From positions 1 through 6,167 of the forward strand of contig JAGQRA010000177.1 in assembly GCA_020425885.1 (NCBI GenBank): a stretch of DNA of 6,167 bases, read 5' to 3'. The notes under the pieces are model-generated. The model was not told the origin of the DNA and ran no database searches. It saw nothing but the letters and a program-made list of their open reading frames with translations. This DNA is from Planctomycetota bacterium (GTDB taxonomy: Bacteria; Planctomycetota; UBA1135; UBA2386). Positions 1 through 5,546 of the stretch are shown here, piece by piece. Positions within the stretch are counted from its first letter, which is position 1. Each line of letters begins with the position of its first letter. A program made the translations under genes and the position numbers.

Positions 1-840
1 CCGAACATGAACATGTCGCAGCTCGGGTCGCGCATGACGATGCGCGTGCGCGACGCGAACAATGGCCTGATCGCCTCGACGACGGCGGAGAACATCGATG
101 GCATCAACATGCAGATCGACTTCGACTGGTCCGGAGTCGGAGCGACGCTCTACACCGTCCAGCTCTTCAACAACGGCATGATGGTCGCGCAGTTCTCCGG
201 GCTGCCGCGAGCACGCCTGACCCAGGCCGCCGGCGACGTCGAAGAGTGCAATTGAAACAGTGATGGATCAATCAGCTACTGCCCGACCGACTGTGTGATC
301 GTAGCTGTTGCCGGCGTGCCCGGTACCACACTGACCGATTGCGTTGAGATCATCGCCGAGAACCCGATCGCGATACCGTTCCAGCGGACGGTCGACTACC
401 TGTTCAAGGACCTGCCCCCCGTCGTCTTCACTTCAGAGACCGTCGAGCAGCAGGCGACCTGCACGGTGGTCGGAGTCGGCTGCGCCACCGCCGGGACGCA
501 ACCGCTGAGCCTGAGCTGCAACTCTGTGCCGCTCGTCGGCACGTCGTTCGCCTTCACCCTGTCGGGCAACCAGGGCGTGGGGGGTATGTTGGCCGAGTTC
601 GCCCCGCTCGGCGGCGGCATTCCGCTGCCGACGCCGCTGTTCGCACCTGGCTGCACCCAATACGTCAGCGGCGGTTTCGTGGTGCTCGGCCTGGCCGTGA
701 CTCCCAGCCAGCAGTTCGCGATCAACATCCCGGCGGGCACCGCGTTCGCCGGGTTGCCGATCGGGCTTCAGGGTGCGGCGGTCGCGGGCGGTCAGTTCAC
801 CGCCAGCAACGGACTCGACTCGAGGATCGGAACGCTCTGA
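1..840 (+). pseudogene. Secreted/surface protein gene, 5'-truncated by window, interrupted by one in-frame TGA
   Basis: One reading frame stays coding-like from base 1 to the TGA at 838-840, broken only by a TGA at 253-255. The frame is open to the left edge, so the true start and any signal peptide lie outside. The first part (82 residues from the ATG at 7) is Met-rich and beta-like. Just across the stop the frame reads NSDGSISYCPTDC, an EF-hand or dockerin-like Asn/Asp-rich loop with clustered cysteines. The last ~130 residues are a Gly/Pro/Val-rich beta domain with paired Cys (CATAGTQPLSLSC) ending in SNGLDSRIGTL; I recall such C-terminal domains from secreted planctomycete proteins. The only start available to the downstream half, GTG at 295, has no Shine-Dalgarno and would begin inside the Cys-rich segment, so two genes are unlikely. 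A nonsense mutation or base-calling error (TGG to TGA would restore Trp) is the simplest reading. Recoding is a remote alternative. The function is unknown. Confidence 0.6.
258..281 (+). other. Short dyad / weak stem-loop just after the in-frame TGA
   Basis: CAGT at 258-261 can pair with ACTG at 278-281, and GAT at 262-264 with ATC at 271-273, leaving a bulge (274-277) and a 6-nt loop. Overlapping it, TGATGGATCAATCA (261-274) is a near-perfect 14-bp palindrome with one mismatched pair. The patch around 250-310 is visibly more AT-rich, and its codons (AGT, GGA, TCA, GTA, GCT, GTT) are rarer, than in the rest of the window. The position directly downstream of UGA is where a bacterial SECIS element would lie, but the stem is short and lacks a recognisable SECIS loop, so I do not call it one. 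Confidence 0.2.
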
Positions 841-843
841 GCC

Positions 844-879
844 GCCTGTGGGGGCACGCAACAGCGCGCCCTTGCAGGC
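844..879. terminator. Possible bidirectional terminator hairpin between convergent genes
   Basis: GCCTG at 844-848 pairs with CAGGC at 875-879, and GGGC at 852-855 pairs with GCCC at 868-871, separated by a small internal loop and capped by a 12-nt loop. It fills the 48-bp gap between the plus-strand stop (840) and the minus-strand stop (889), where a shared terminator would be expected. There is no T-tract on either side and the window is GC-rich, so the structure could be fortuitous. Confidence 0.3.
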
Positions 880-888
880 AGCATCGCC

Positions 889-1221
889 CTACGGCCTTGT
901 GATGTCGGCGGTGTTGCTGCGGCCGTTGCTGTGGATGATGCGGACCTTGACGGCCGCCGCCGGCACGTCGGTGTAGGTCCAGGACGCCCTCGTGTTGCTG
1001 GACCATTCCGAGCTCATCGCATAGGTCGCGACGACCTTGCCCTTCTTGTCGAGGAACTCGATCCTGGTCAGCGTGACATTGGTCCCGGCCGCCTGGATCT
1101 GGGCGCTGACGTCGACGCTGCCGTTGTCCCCGGTGCGGCTGGCGCTGGTGATCGTGACCTGGGCGGCCAACAGGGTCGTGAGGAAGAGAGCGGTGAGGAT
1201 GGAGATCGCGATTCTGGTCAT
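889..1221 (-). CDS. Small secreted beta-rich protein of unknown function
   Basis: The product is 110 residues and is not a family I recognise. Residues 1-20 are a clear Sec signal peptide: MTRIAISILT followed by ALFLTTLLAA, with probable cleavage before Gln21. The mature ~90 residues alternate hydrophobic and polar positions (VTITSASRTG, SVDVSAQIQ, VTLTRIEFLD, VKVRIIHSNG) and read like one small Ig/fibronectin-type beta-sandwich with no cysteines and no visible catalytic motif. The start at 1221 was preferred over the in-frame ATG at 1251 because the signal peptide begins directly there; the extra 10 residues (MWLHRSPRPS) would precede it awkwardly. No strong Shine-Dalgarno is visible. The gene ends in TAG (889-891), converges on the interrupted upstream gene, and is divergent from the muropeptide operon. 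Export to the periplasm or outside is inferred from the signal peptide; the lack of an obvious lipobox Cys argues against a lipoprotein. Confidence 0.75.
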   Translation of the reverse strand: MTRIAISILTALFLTTLLAAQVTITSASRTGDNGSVDVSAQIQAAGTNVTLTRIEFLDKKGKVVATYAMSSEWSSNTRASWTYTDVPAAAVKVRIIHSNGRSNTADITRP

Positions 1222-1242
1222 GCTGGGTCTCGGTGAACGGTG

Positions 1243-1265
1243 GAGCCACATCGATGGTGGGGCTC
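1243..1265. promoter_or_regulatory. Imperfect inverted repeat in the divergent spacer, candidate operator
   Basis: GAGCC (1243-1247) and GGCTC (1261-1265) are exact inverted arms, and inside them C1249 and A1250 still match G1259 and T1258, around a central ATCGAT. It lies 22-44 bp upstream of the start of the minus-strand gene and ~120 bp upstream of ldcA, in the only spacer (1222-1387) that could carry both divergent promoters. I could not identify a convincing -35/-10 pair on either strand; TTGACG at 1351-1356 has no matching -10 and sits very close to ldcA. Confidence 0.25.
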
Positions 1266-1372
1266 AGTTCGTGTCGTGGGCACGGCTCACGGTTCTCGCT
1301 GAATGGGAGATCCTGAAGTGGCCCGGCGGTCACGGGCGACGAGACGCCGCTTGACGCTCGCGGGCTGTTCAT

Positions 1373-1379
1373 GGAAGGA
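1373..1379 (+). promoter_or_regulatory. Shine-Dalgarno for ldcA (GGAAGGA)
   Basis: GGAAGGA lies 8 nt before the ATG at 1388 and is the best ribosome binding site in the window. It fixes the start of the operon's first gene and suggests that translation of the operon is loaded here and passed on by coupling. Confidence 0.7.
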
Positions 1380-1387
1380 TCCCGGCG

Positions 1388-2350
1388 ATGGATCATTTGC
1401 TGCCGCGGGCCTTGTGCGAAGGTGACGAAGTCGCCGTGGTTGCGCCGGCCGGTGGCGTCCGCGACGAGGACGCACTGCAGCGCGGGCTCGCGCGCCTGCG
1501 CGGTTGGGGCCTGGTGCCGGTGCTGTTGCCGCATGCGCGCGGCGTTCTCGAATGGCCGGATGGCAGCCCGTTGGCCGCGACCGACGCCGAGCGACTGAGC
1601 GACCTCCAGGCGGCGATCGATGATCCGCGCTACCGCGCCGTCTTCTGCGCGCGCGGCGGCTACGGCACCTCGCGCCTGCTCGGCGAACTCGACCTGGCGC
1701 CGTTGCGACGCGATCCCAAGCCGATCGTCGGCTACAGCGACATCACCGTGCTGCTGCAGGCGGCGCGGATGGCGACCGGACTCATCGGCTTCCACGGGCC
1801 GATGGTGGCGACGACCGCTTCGATGGATGCCGGGGACGCCGGCTGGTCGCTGCAGCAACGGTTGCTCACCAGCCACTGCGAACCGGTCGCGTTGCCGGCG
1901 GCCGCGGGTGCGCGCGGGCTGTGTGCCGGCAGCGCCGAAGGACCGCTCGTCGGCGGCAATCTGAGCCTCGTGCAGTGCCTGATCGGCACGCCATGGCAAC
2001 TCGATACCGCAGGCGCCTTGCTGTTCCTCGAGGACATCGGCGAGGCACCCTATCGCATAGACCGCTTGCTGACGCAGCTGCATCAGACCGGTGCGCTGGC
2101 CCGTGCCGCCGGGGTGATCCTCGGCGACTTCCACATCGACGGCACGCCGCTCGGCAGCGAGCAGCCGGCGATGACCGCCGTGCTCGAGGAACGGCTGCGC
2201 GGCCTGTCGGTCCCGGTCGCGTGCGGCTTCCCGTTCGGCCATCGGCCCGGCGCCTGGACGCTGCCGGTCGGCGTGCGCGCGCGGCTCGTCGTGCCCGCGG
2301 TGGGCGGACCGGCCACACTCGAACTGCTCGAATCGGCGGCGCGGGCATGA
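1388..2350 (+). CDS. ldcA: LD-carboxypeptidase (muramoyltetrapeptide carboxypeptidase, peptidase S66)
   Basis: This cytoplasmic serine peptidase removes the terminal D-Ala from L-Ala-D-Glu-mDAP-D-Ala tetrapeptides, turning recycled muropeptides into tripeptides. At 320 residues it is normal for family S66 (~300). The N-terminal GDEVAVVAPAG (12-22) opens the alpha/beta domain. The conserved CARGGYG (88-93) is followed by GYSDIT (115-120), whose Ser117 is the expected nucleophile. LFLEDIGE (212-219) contributes the catalytic Glu215, and FPFGHRPG (281-288) carries His285. This Ser-Glu-His triad is the S66 signature, so the enzyme looks intact. There is no signal peptide or membrane segment, consistent with recycling inside the cell. 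The ATG at 1388 is chosen for its good GGAAGGA site and because the homologous region begins at once. It is the first gene of the operon and overlaps the epimerase gene by 4 nt. Some S66 relatives hydrolyse microcin C-type or other amide substrates, but the neighbours here favour murein. Confidence 0.94.
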   Translation: MDHLLPRALCEGDEVAVVAPAGGVRDEDALQRGLARLRGWGLVPVLLPHARGVLEWPDGSPLAATDAERLSDLQAAIDDPRYRAVFCARGGYGTSRLLGELDLAPLRRDPKPIVGYSDITVLLQAARMATGLIGFHGPMVATTASMDAGDAGWSLQQRLLTSHCEPVALPAAAGARGLCAGSAEGPLVGGNLSLVQCLIGTPWQLDTAGALLFLEDIGEAPYRIDRLLTQLHQTGALARAAGVILGDFHIDGTPLGSEQPAMTAVLEERLRGLSVPVACGFPFGHRPGAWTLPVGVRARLVVPAVGGPATLELLESAARA

Positions 2351-3393
2351 GCGGCGAGTGGCGGCTCGTGACGGTGCCCTTCACGTTGCAGCTGGCGCAC
2401 CGCTTCACCCTGGCCAACAGTTCGCGCACCACGACGCCGACCTTGCTCGTCGAACTGCATCGCGACGGCATCATCGGCTACGGCGAGGCGGCGATGCCGC
2501 CCTACCTCGGCGAGGACCAGCAGACGGCGGCGGCGTTCCTGGCCCGCATCGACCTGCGGCGTTTTCGCGATCCGTTCCAGACCGCCGCCATCCTCGCCGA
2601 GGTCGATGCGATCGCGCCGGGCAACACCGCGGCCAAGGCGGCGTTCGACATCGCGTTGCACGATTGGCTCGGCAAGGCGATGGGGCAGCCGTGGTATCGC
2701 GTGCTCGGCCTCGACCCCGGCATGGCACCGCGGACGTCGTACACGATCGGCATCCATGCGCCGGAGATCGTGCGCGGCCTCGCCCGCGAGGCGTCGGCGC
2801 GGTTCTCGGCGTTGAAGATCAAGCTCGGCGGCGAGCACGATCGGGCGATGATCGCGGCGATCCGTGAAGTCTGCTCGACGCCGATCCGCGTCGACGTCAA
2901 CCAGGGCTGGCACGACCGCGCCGAGGCCCTCGATCGGATCGGGTGGCTCGCGACGCAGGGCGTCGAGCTGGTCGAGCAGCCGTTGCCAGCCGATCGCGTC
3001 GACGACCTGGCGTGGCTGCGCGAACGCAGCCCGTTGCCGCTCGTCGCCGACGAGGGCGTGCAGCGCCTGGGCGACGTCAAGGCCGCGGTCTCGGTCTACG
3101 ACGGCATCAACGTCAAGCTGATGAAGTGCAGCGGCCTGCGCGAGGGTCGGCTGATGATCGAGCTGGCGCGGGCGCTCGGTCTGAGGGTCATGCTCGGCTG
3201 CATGACCGAGAGTTCGTGCGCGATCTCGGCCGCGGCCCAGCTGGCGCCGCTGGTCGATTGGGCCGACCTCGACGGCGCGCTGCTGGTGAGCAACGATCCG
3301 TTCACGGGAGCCGACCTCGTCGATGGCCGGATCGTGCCGAGCGATCGCCCCGGGATCGGAGCATCGCCTCGCACCGCGGCGCCGCCGGGATAG
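2347..3393 (+). CDS. ycjG: L-Ala-D/L-Glu epimerase (dipeptide epimerase, enolase superfamily)
   Basis: This 348-residue enzyme inverts the Glu alpha-carbon of L-Ala-D-Glu released from murein, giving L-Ala-L-Glu that normal dipeptidases can cleave. The N-terminal capping domain (~1-125) includes YGEAAMPPYLGED (45-57). The barrel domain then shows all expected enolase-superfamily residues: the KxK motif at Lys157/Lys159 (first acid/base), metal ligands Asp183 (in DVNQGW), Glu210 (VEQP) and Asp235 (ADEG), and the second acid/base Lys257 (NVKLMK). A DLDG segment (Asp307, Asp309) matches the DxD pair that in known Ala-Glu epimerases holds the dipeptide's amino end, which favours this specificity over other enolase-family reactions. 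The start is the ATG in the ATGA overlap with the ldcA stop; the frame stays open upstream, but an earlier start would overlap ldcA extensively and precede the homologous domain. No strong Shine-Dalgarno is seen, so translation is probably coupled. The exact dipeptide range cannot be fixed from sequence, since related epimerases accept other L-Ala-Xaa or Xaa-L-Glu pairs. Confidence 0.9.
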   Translation: MSGEWRLVTVPFTLQLAHRFTLANSSRTTTPTLLVELHRDGIIGYGEAAMPPYLGEDQQTAAAFLARIDLRRFRDPFQTAAILAEVDAIAPGNTAAKAAFDIALHDWLGKAMGQPWYRVLGLDPGMAPRTSYTIGIHAPEIVRGLAREASARFSALKIKLGGEHDRAMIAAIREVCSTPIRVDVNQGWHDRAEALDRIGWLATQGVELVEQPLPADRVDDLAWLRERSPLPLVADEGVQRLGDVKAAVSVYDGINVKLMKCSGLREGRLMIELARALGLRVMLGCMTESSCAISAAAQLAPLVDWADLDGALLVSNDPFTGADLVDGRIVPSDRPGIGASPRTAAPPG

Positions 3394-3406
3394 CATCCTC
3401 GCCGCA

Positions 3407-4117
3407 ATGGTCCTCCGTCCCCGCCAGCAACGTGGCACCTTCGCCGTGTCGCCCTCGACCTACGGCCAGAGCCGCCTCGGTGCCCCGCTGCAGGTGTGGC
3501 GCCCGAGCGGGCCGTGCGCCGTGTTGATCTTCGCCGGCATCCACGGCGACGAGGGTGAGACCACGGCGGTGTTGTCGTGGGCGCTGCGTCACCTCGCCGC
3601 GCCGTCGCCGCGCTGTGCGGTCGTGCTCGCGGCCAACCCCGACGGGCTCTGCCGCGGCACCCGCGCCAACGCGGCCGGCGTCGATCTCAACCGCAACTTC
3701 CCCGCGTCCAACTGGGGGCCGGAGCCGGTCGTGCATCGCGTGCTGTCGGACGAGCCGCGCGACATCGAGCTCGGCACCGGTGACGCGCCGGGCTCGGAGC
3801 CGGAGGTGCAGGCGCTGATCGGGTTGATCGAGGAGCTGCGGCCGAGCGAGGCGGTGATCGCCGTGCACGCGCCGCTGGCCTGCGTCGAGGATCCGGTCGG
3901 AAGCCCGCTCGGCAGCTGGCTCGCCGCGACCTCGGGATTGCCGCTCGTCGGCGACATCGGCTACGCGACGCCGGGCTCGTTCGGGTCGTGGGCAGACGAA
4001 CACGGCTGGCACGAGATCACCTACGAGCTGCCGGTCGACAGCGCCGAGAACCATCTGCGCCGCCACGGTCCGATGTTCGCCGAGCTGCTCGCGCGCGAGG
4101 ACGTGCCGTGGCGTTGA
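3407..4117 (+). CDS. mpaA: Murein peptide amidase A (gamma-D-Glu-mDAP carboxypeptidase, M14 family)
   Basis: This cytoplasmic zinc carboxypeptidase cuts the gamma-D-Glu-mDAP bond of murein tripeptide, yielding L-Ala-D-Glu (substrate of the preceding epimerase) and mDAP. The 236 residues agree with E. coli MpaA (~240). The zinc site is His46 and Glu49 (GIHGDEGE) plus His154 (AVHAPLACVEDP); the catalytic Glu is Glu207 (ITYELP). The M14 substrate-binding stretch NPDG (77-80) to GVDLNRNFP (91-99) is intact. Blocks such as RGTFAVSPSTYGQSRLGAPL near the N-terminus, GSEPEVQAL and ATPGSFGSW follow E. coli MpaA closely as I recall it, and the N-terminal match supports the start at 3407. An in-frame ATG at 3323 would add 28 Arg-rich residues and overlap the epimerase gene by 71 nt, so it was rejected. 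There is no signal peptide and no clear Shine-Dalgarno; the gene starts 13 nt after the upstream stop and overlaps spmAB by 10 nt. It implies meso-DAP-type peptidoglycan in this organism. Confidence 0.93.
   Translation: MVLRPRQQRGTFAVSPSTYGQSRLGAPLQVWRPSGPCAVLIFAGIHGDEGETTAVLSWALRHLAAPSPRCAVVLAANPDGLCRGTRANAAGVDLNRNFPASNWGPEPVVHRVLSDEPRDIELGTGDAPGSEPEVQALIGLIEELRPSEAVIAVHAPLACVEDPVGSPLGSWLAATSGLPLVGDIGYATPGSFGSWADEHGWHEITYELPVDSAENHLRRHGPMFAELLAREDVPWR
4097..4101 (+). promoter_or_regulatory. Shine-Dalgarno that fixes the spmAB start (GAGGA)
   Basis: GAGGA inside the end of mpaA lies 6 nt before the GTG at 4108 and 12 nt before the alternative TTG at 4114. The spacing favours GTG, giving the N-terminus MALNVLWLAFF. 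The TTG would form a TTGA overlap with the mpaA stop and cannot be excluded. Confidence 0.5.
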
Positions 4118-5340
4118 ACGTCCTGTGGCTCGCGTTCTTCCTGATCGCGTTCCTGATCGGCCTCGGCAAGCTGTTGTTCCTCGGCGACACCGAGGTGTTC
4201 TCGGCGATGGTCGCCAGCACCTTCGACATGGCGAAGACCGGCTTCGAGATCTGCATCGGCCTCACCGGCGTGCTGACCCTGTGGCTCGGTTTCATGAAGG
4301 TGGGGGAACGCGGCGGCGCCGTCGACATCCTGGCGCGGCTGGTGCGGCCGTTCTTCCATCGCCTGTTCCCCGAGCTGCCGCGCCAGCATCCGGTGCACGG
4401 CGCGATGGTCATGAACTTCGCCGCCAACATGCTCGGACTCGACAACGCCGCGACGCCGCTCGGTCTCGAGGCGATGCGGCAGCTGCAGGAGCTCAATCCC
4501 GAGAAGGAACGGGCGAGCAACGCGCAGATCATGTTCCTGGTCTTGAACACGTCGGGGCTGACGCTGATCCCGATCAGCATCCTCGCCTACCGCGCGCAGA
4601 TGGGGGCCGCCAACCCGACCGACGTGTTCCTGCCGATCCTGCTGACGACGTTCTTCGCCACGCTCGCGGGCCTGATCGCGGTCGCGATCGTGCAGCGCAT
4701 CAATCTGTTCGACTGGGTCCTGCTGGCCTGGCTCGGCGGCCTGTCGGCGGCCGTGATCGGCCTGCTGGTGTTGATGCGCAACCTGCCGCAGGATCGCGTC
4801 CAGACCGCATCGACCGTGTTCGCCAACCTGCTGCTGTTCGGCGTCATCATCGCCTTCCTCGGCCTGGCGACGCTGCGGCGCGTCAACGTCTACGAGACGT
4901 TCATCGAGGGCGCCAAGGAGGGGTTCGGCGTCGCCATCAAGATCGTGCCCTATCTCGTCGCGATCCTGGTCGCGATCGGCGTGTTCCGCGCCTCGGGCGC
5001 GATGGACCTCGTGATCAAGGCGGTGCGCGGCATCGCCGTCTTGTCCGGCGGTCGCGCCGACTTCGTCGAAGCGCTGCCGACGGCGATCATGAAGCCGCTG
5101 TCGGGCAGCGGCGCGCGCGGCTTGATGGTCGACGCGATGCGGGTGCACGGCGCCGATTCGTTCGTCGGTCGGTTGGCCTGCACCTTCCAGGGCGCCACCG
5201 ATACGACGTTCTACATCCTCGCCGTCTACTTCGGCTCGGTCGGCATCCGCCGGACCCGCCACGCCGTCGCCTGCGGTCTGATCGCCGATCTCGCGGCGGT
5301 CGTCGCCGGTGTGTTCATCGGCTACCTGTTCTTCGGCTGA
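4108..5340 (+). CDS. Fused SpmA-SpmB spore-maturation-type membrane protein (nucleoside-recognition/Gate domains)
   Basis: This is a 410-residue inner-membrane protein in which the two halves correspond to Bacillus SpmA and SpmB (about 196 and 178 residues as separate proteins). The SpmA half (~1-195) has the helix WLAFFLIAFLIGLG, then LCIGLTG-like and LWLGFMK segments (49-64), the signature NFAANMLGLDNAATPLGLEA (103-122) and FLVLNTSGLTLIPISI (143-158). The SpmB half (~260-410) has EGAKEGFGVAIKIVPYLVAI (267-286), ALPTAIMKPLSGSGARG (322-338) and GATDTTFYILAVYFGSVGI (362-380). Between them lie two further hydrophobic helices (~203-223 and ~237-256). Both signature loops, thought to line the Gate domains, are intact. 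In Bacillus, SpmA/SpmB are needed for spore core dehydration and are encoded with dacB, a peptidoglycan carboxypeptidase; the molecular activity is not established. Placement here as last gene of a murein-peptide operon suggests transport of a murein-derived peptide or amino acid (inference). Sporulation itself is not implied. Confidence 0.88.
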   Translation: MALNVLWLAFFLIAFLIGLGKLLFLGDTEVFSAMVASTFDMAKTGFEICIGLTGVLTLWLGFMKVGERGGAVDILARLVRPFFHRLFPELPRQHPVHGAMVMNFAANMLGLDNAATPLGLEAMRQLQELNPEKERASNAQIMFLVLNTSGLTLIPISILAYRAQMGAANPTDVFLPILLTTFFATLAGLIAVAIVQRINLFDWVLLAWLGGLSAAVIGLLVLMRNLPQDRVQTASTVFANLLLFGVIIAFLGLATLRRVNVYETFIEGAKEGFGVAIKIVPYLVAILVAIGVFRASGAMDLVIKAVRGIAVLSGGRADFVEALPTAIMKPLSGSGARGLMVDAMRVHGADSFVGRLACTFQGATDTTFYILAVYFGSVGIRRTRHAVACGLIADLAAVVAGVFIGYLFFG

Positions 5341-5438
5341 CGGGGCGCGAGATCGTCGCCGGCCCGGAGCGGAAGCCACGCGGTGACGGAATCCGGACGG
5401 TGATGTCGGTGTTCGGACCGCTGCTGGCCTGGCTGCGG

Positions 5439-5460
5439 CGTCGTCAGGGCGGCGACGACG
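5439..5460 (+). terminator. Hairpin in spacer after spmAB, possible terminator
   Basis: CGTCGTC (5439-5445) and GACGACG (5454-5460) form a perfect 7-bp stem with an 8-nt loop, about 100 nt after the spmAB stop and before the next gene. No T-run follows, so intrinsic termination is uncertain. The rest of the 206-bp spacer (5341-5546) shows a 10-bp palindrome CCGCCGGCGG (5488-5497) and no convincing gene. Confidence 0.3.
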
Positions 5461-5514
5461 ACCTCGGTTCGGCGGCATGGAGATTGCCCGCCGGCGGAAC
5501 CCACCGTGTTGGCC

Positions 5515-5542
5515 TAAGATCGGCCTCGATCCACTCGCAGGA
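5515..5542 (+). promoter_or_regulatory. Candidate -10 (TAAGAT) and Shine-Dalgarno (AGGA) for the FG-GAP gene
   Basis: TAAGAT at 5515-5520 matches a -10 box at four of six positions and stands out in this GC-rich spacer; no good -35 lies 16-18 bp upstream (TTGCCC at 5484 is 25 bp away). A small inverted repeat GATCG/CGATC (5518-5522 and 5527-5531) overlaps it. AGGA at 5539-5542 sits 4 nt before the ATG at 5547, supporting that start. Confidence 0.3.
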
Positions 5543-5546
5543 AGCC

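Larger units (their letters stand above)
1388..5340 (+). other. Four-gene operon: murein peptide recycling plus SpmAB membrane protein
   Basis: Four plus-strand genes are packed without room for internal promoters. The LdcA stop and epimerase start overlap as ATGA (2347-2350); the epimerase stop (3391-3393) is 13 nt before the MpaA start (3407); the SpmAB GTG (4108) precedes the MpaA stop (4115-4117), giving a 10-nt overlap. Three genes encode consecutive steps of one pathway, which supports co-transcription and a related job for the fourth. Confidence 0.85.

Noticed and set aside
253..290. Selenocysteine insertion at the in-frame TGA
   Set aside because: A short stem follows the UGA, but it is weak, lacks a recognisable SECIS loop, and the protein is not a known selenoprotein type. 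Kept only as a remote alternative.
295..840. Independent gene starting at GTG 295
   Set aside because: There is no Shine-Dalgarno, no signal peptide, and the start falls inside a Cys-rich segment continuous in frame with the upstream part; it is better read as the second half of one interrupted gene.
797..2242. 481-codon minus-strand open frame spanning the small secreted gene, the spacer and ldcA
   Set aside because: It crosses two well-supported genes and an intergenic region, with shadow-like composition throughout.
3323..3406. Upstream ATG start for mpaA
   Set aside because: It would overlap the epimerase gene by 71 nt and add an Arg-rich tail absent from MpaA proteins.
2083..3438. 451-codon minus-strand open frame opposite the epimerase
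   Set aside because: It has the same Arg/Asp/Gln-rich shadow composition, no motifs and no ribosome binding site; the plus strand holds all enolase-superfamily catalytic residues.
4021..5478. Very long minus-strand open frame (485 codons) opposite spmAB
   Set aside because: Its translation is low-complexity, rich in Arg/Asp/His/Gln and without any membrane or domain pattern. It is the expected antisense shadow of a GC-rich gene, and the plus strand encodes an unmistakable SpmAB.
5403..5546. Upstream in-frame ATG for the FG-GAP gene or a small gene in this spacer
   Set aside because: The extension (many Arg, Gly, Asp) would place the signal peptide internally; the ATG at 5547 has its own AGGA and begins a normal signal peptide.
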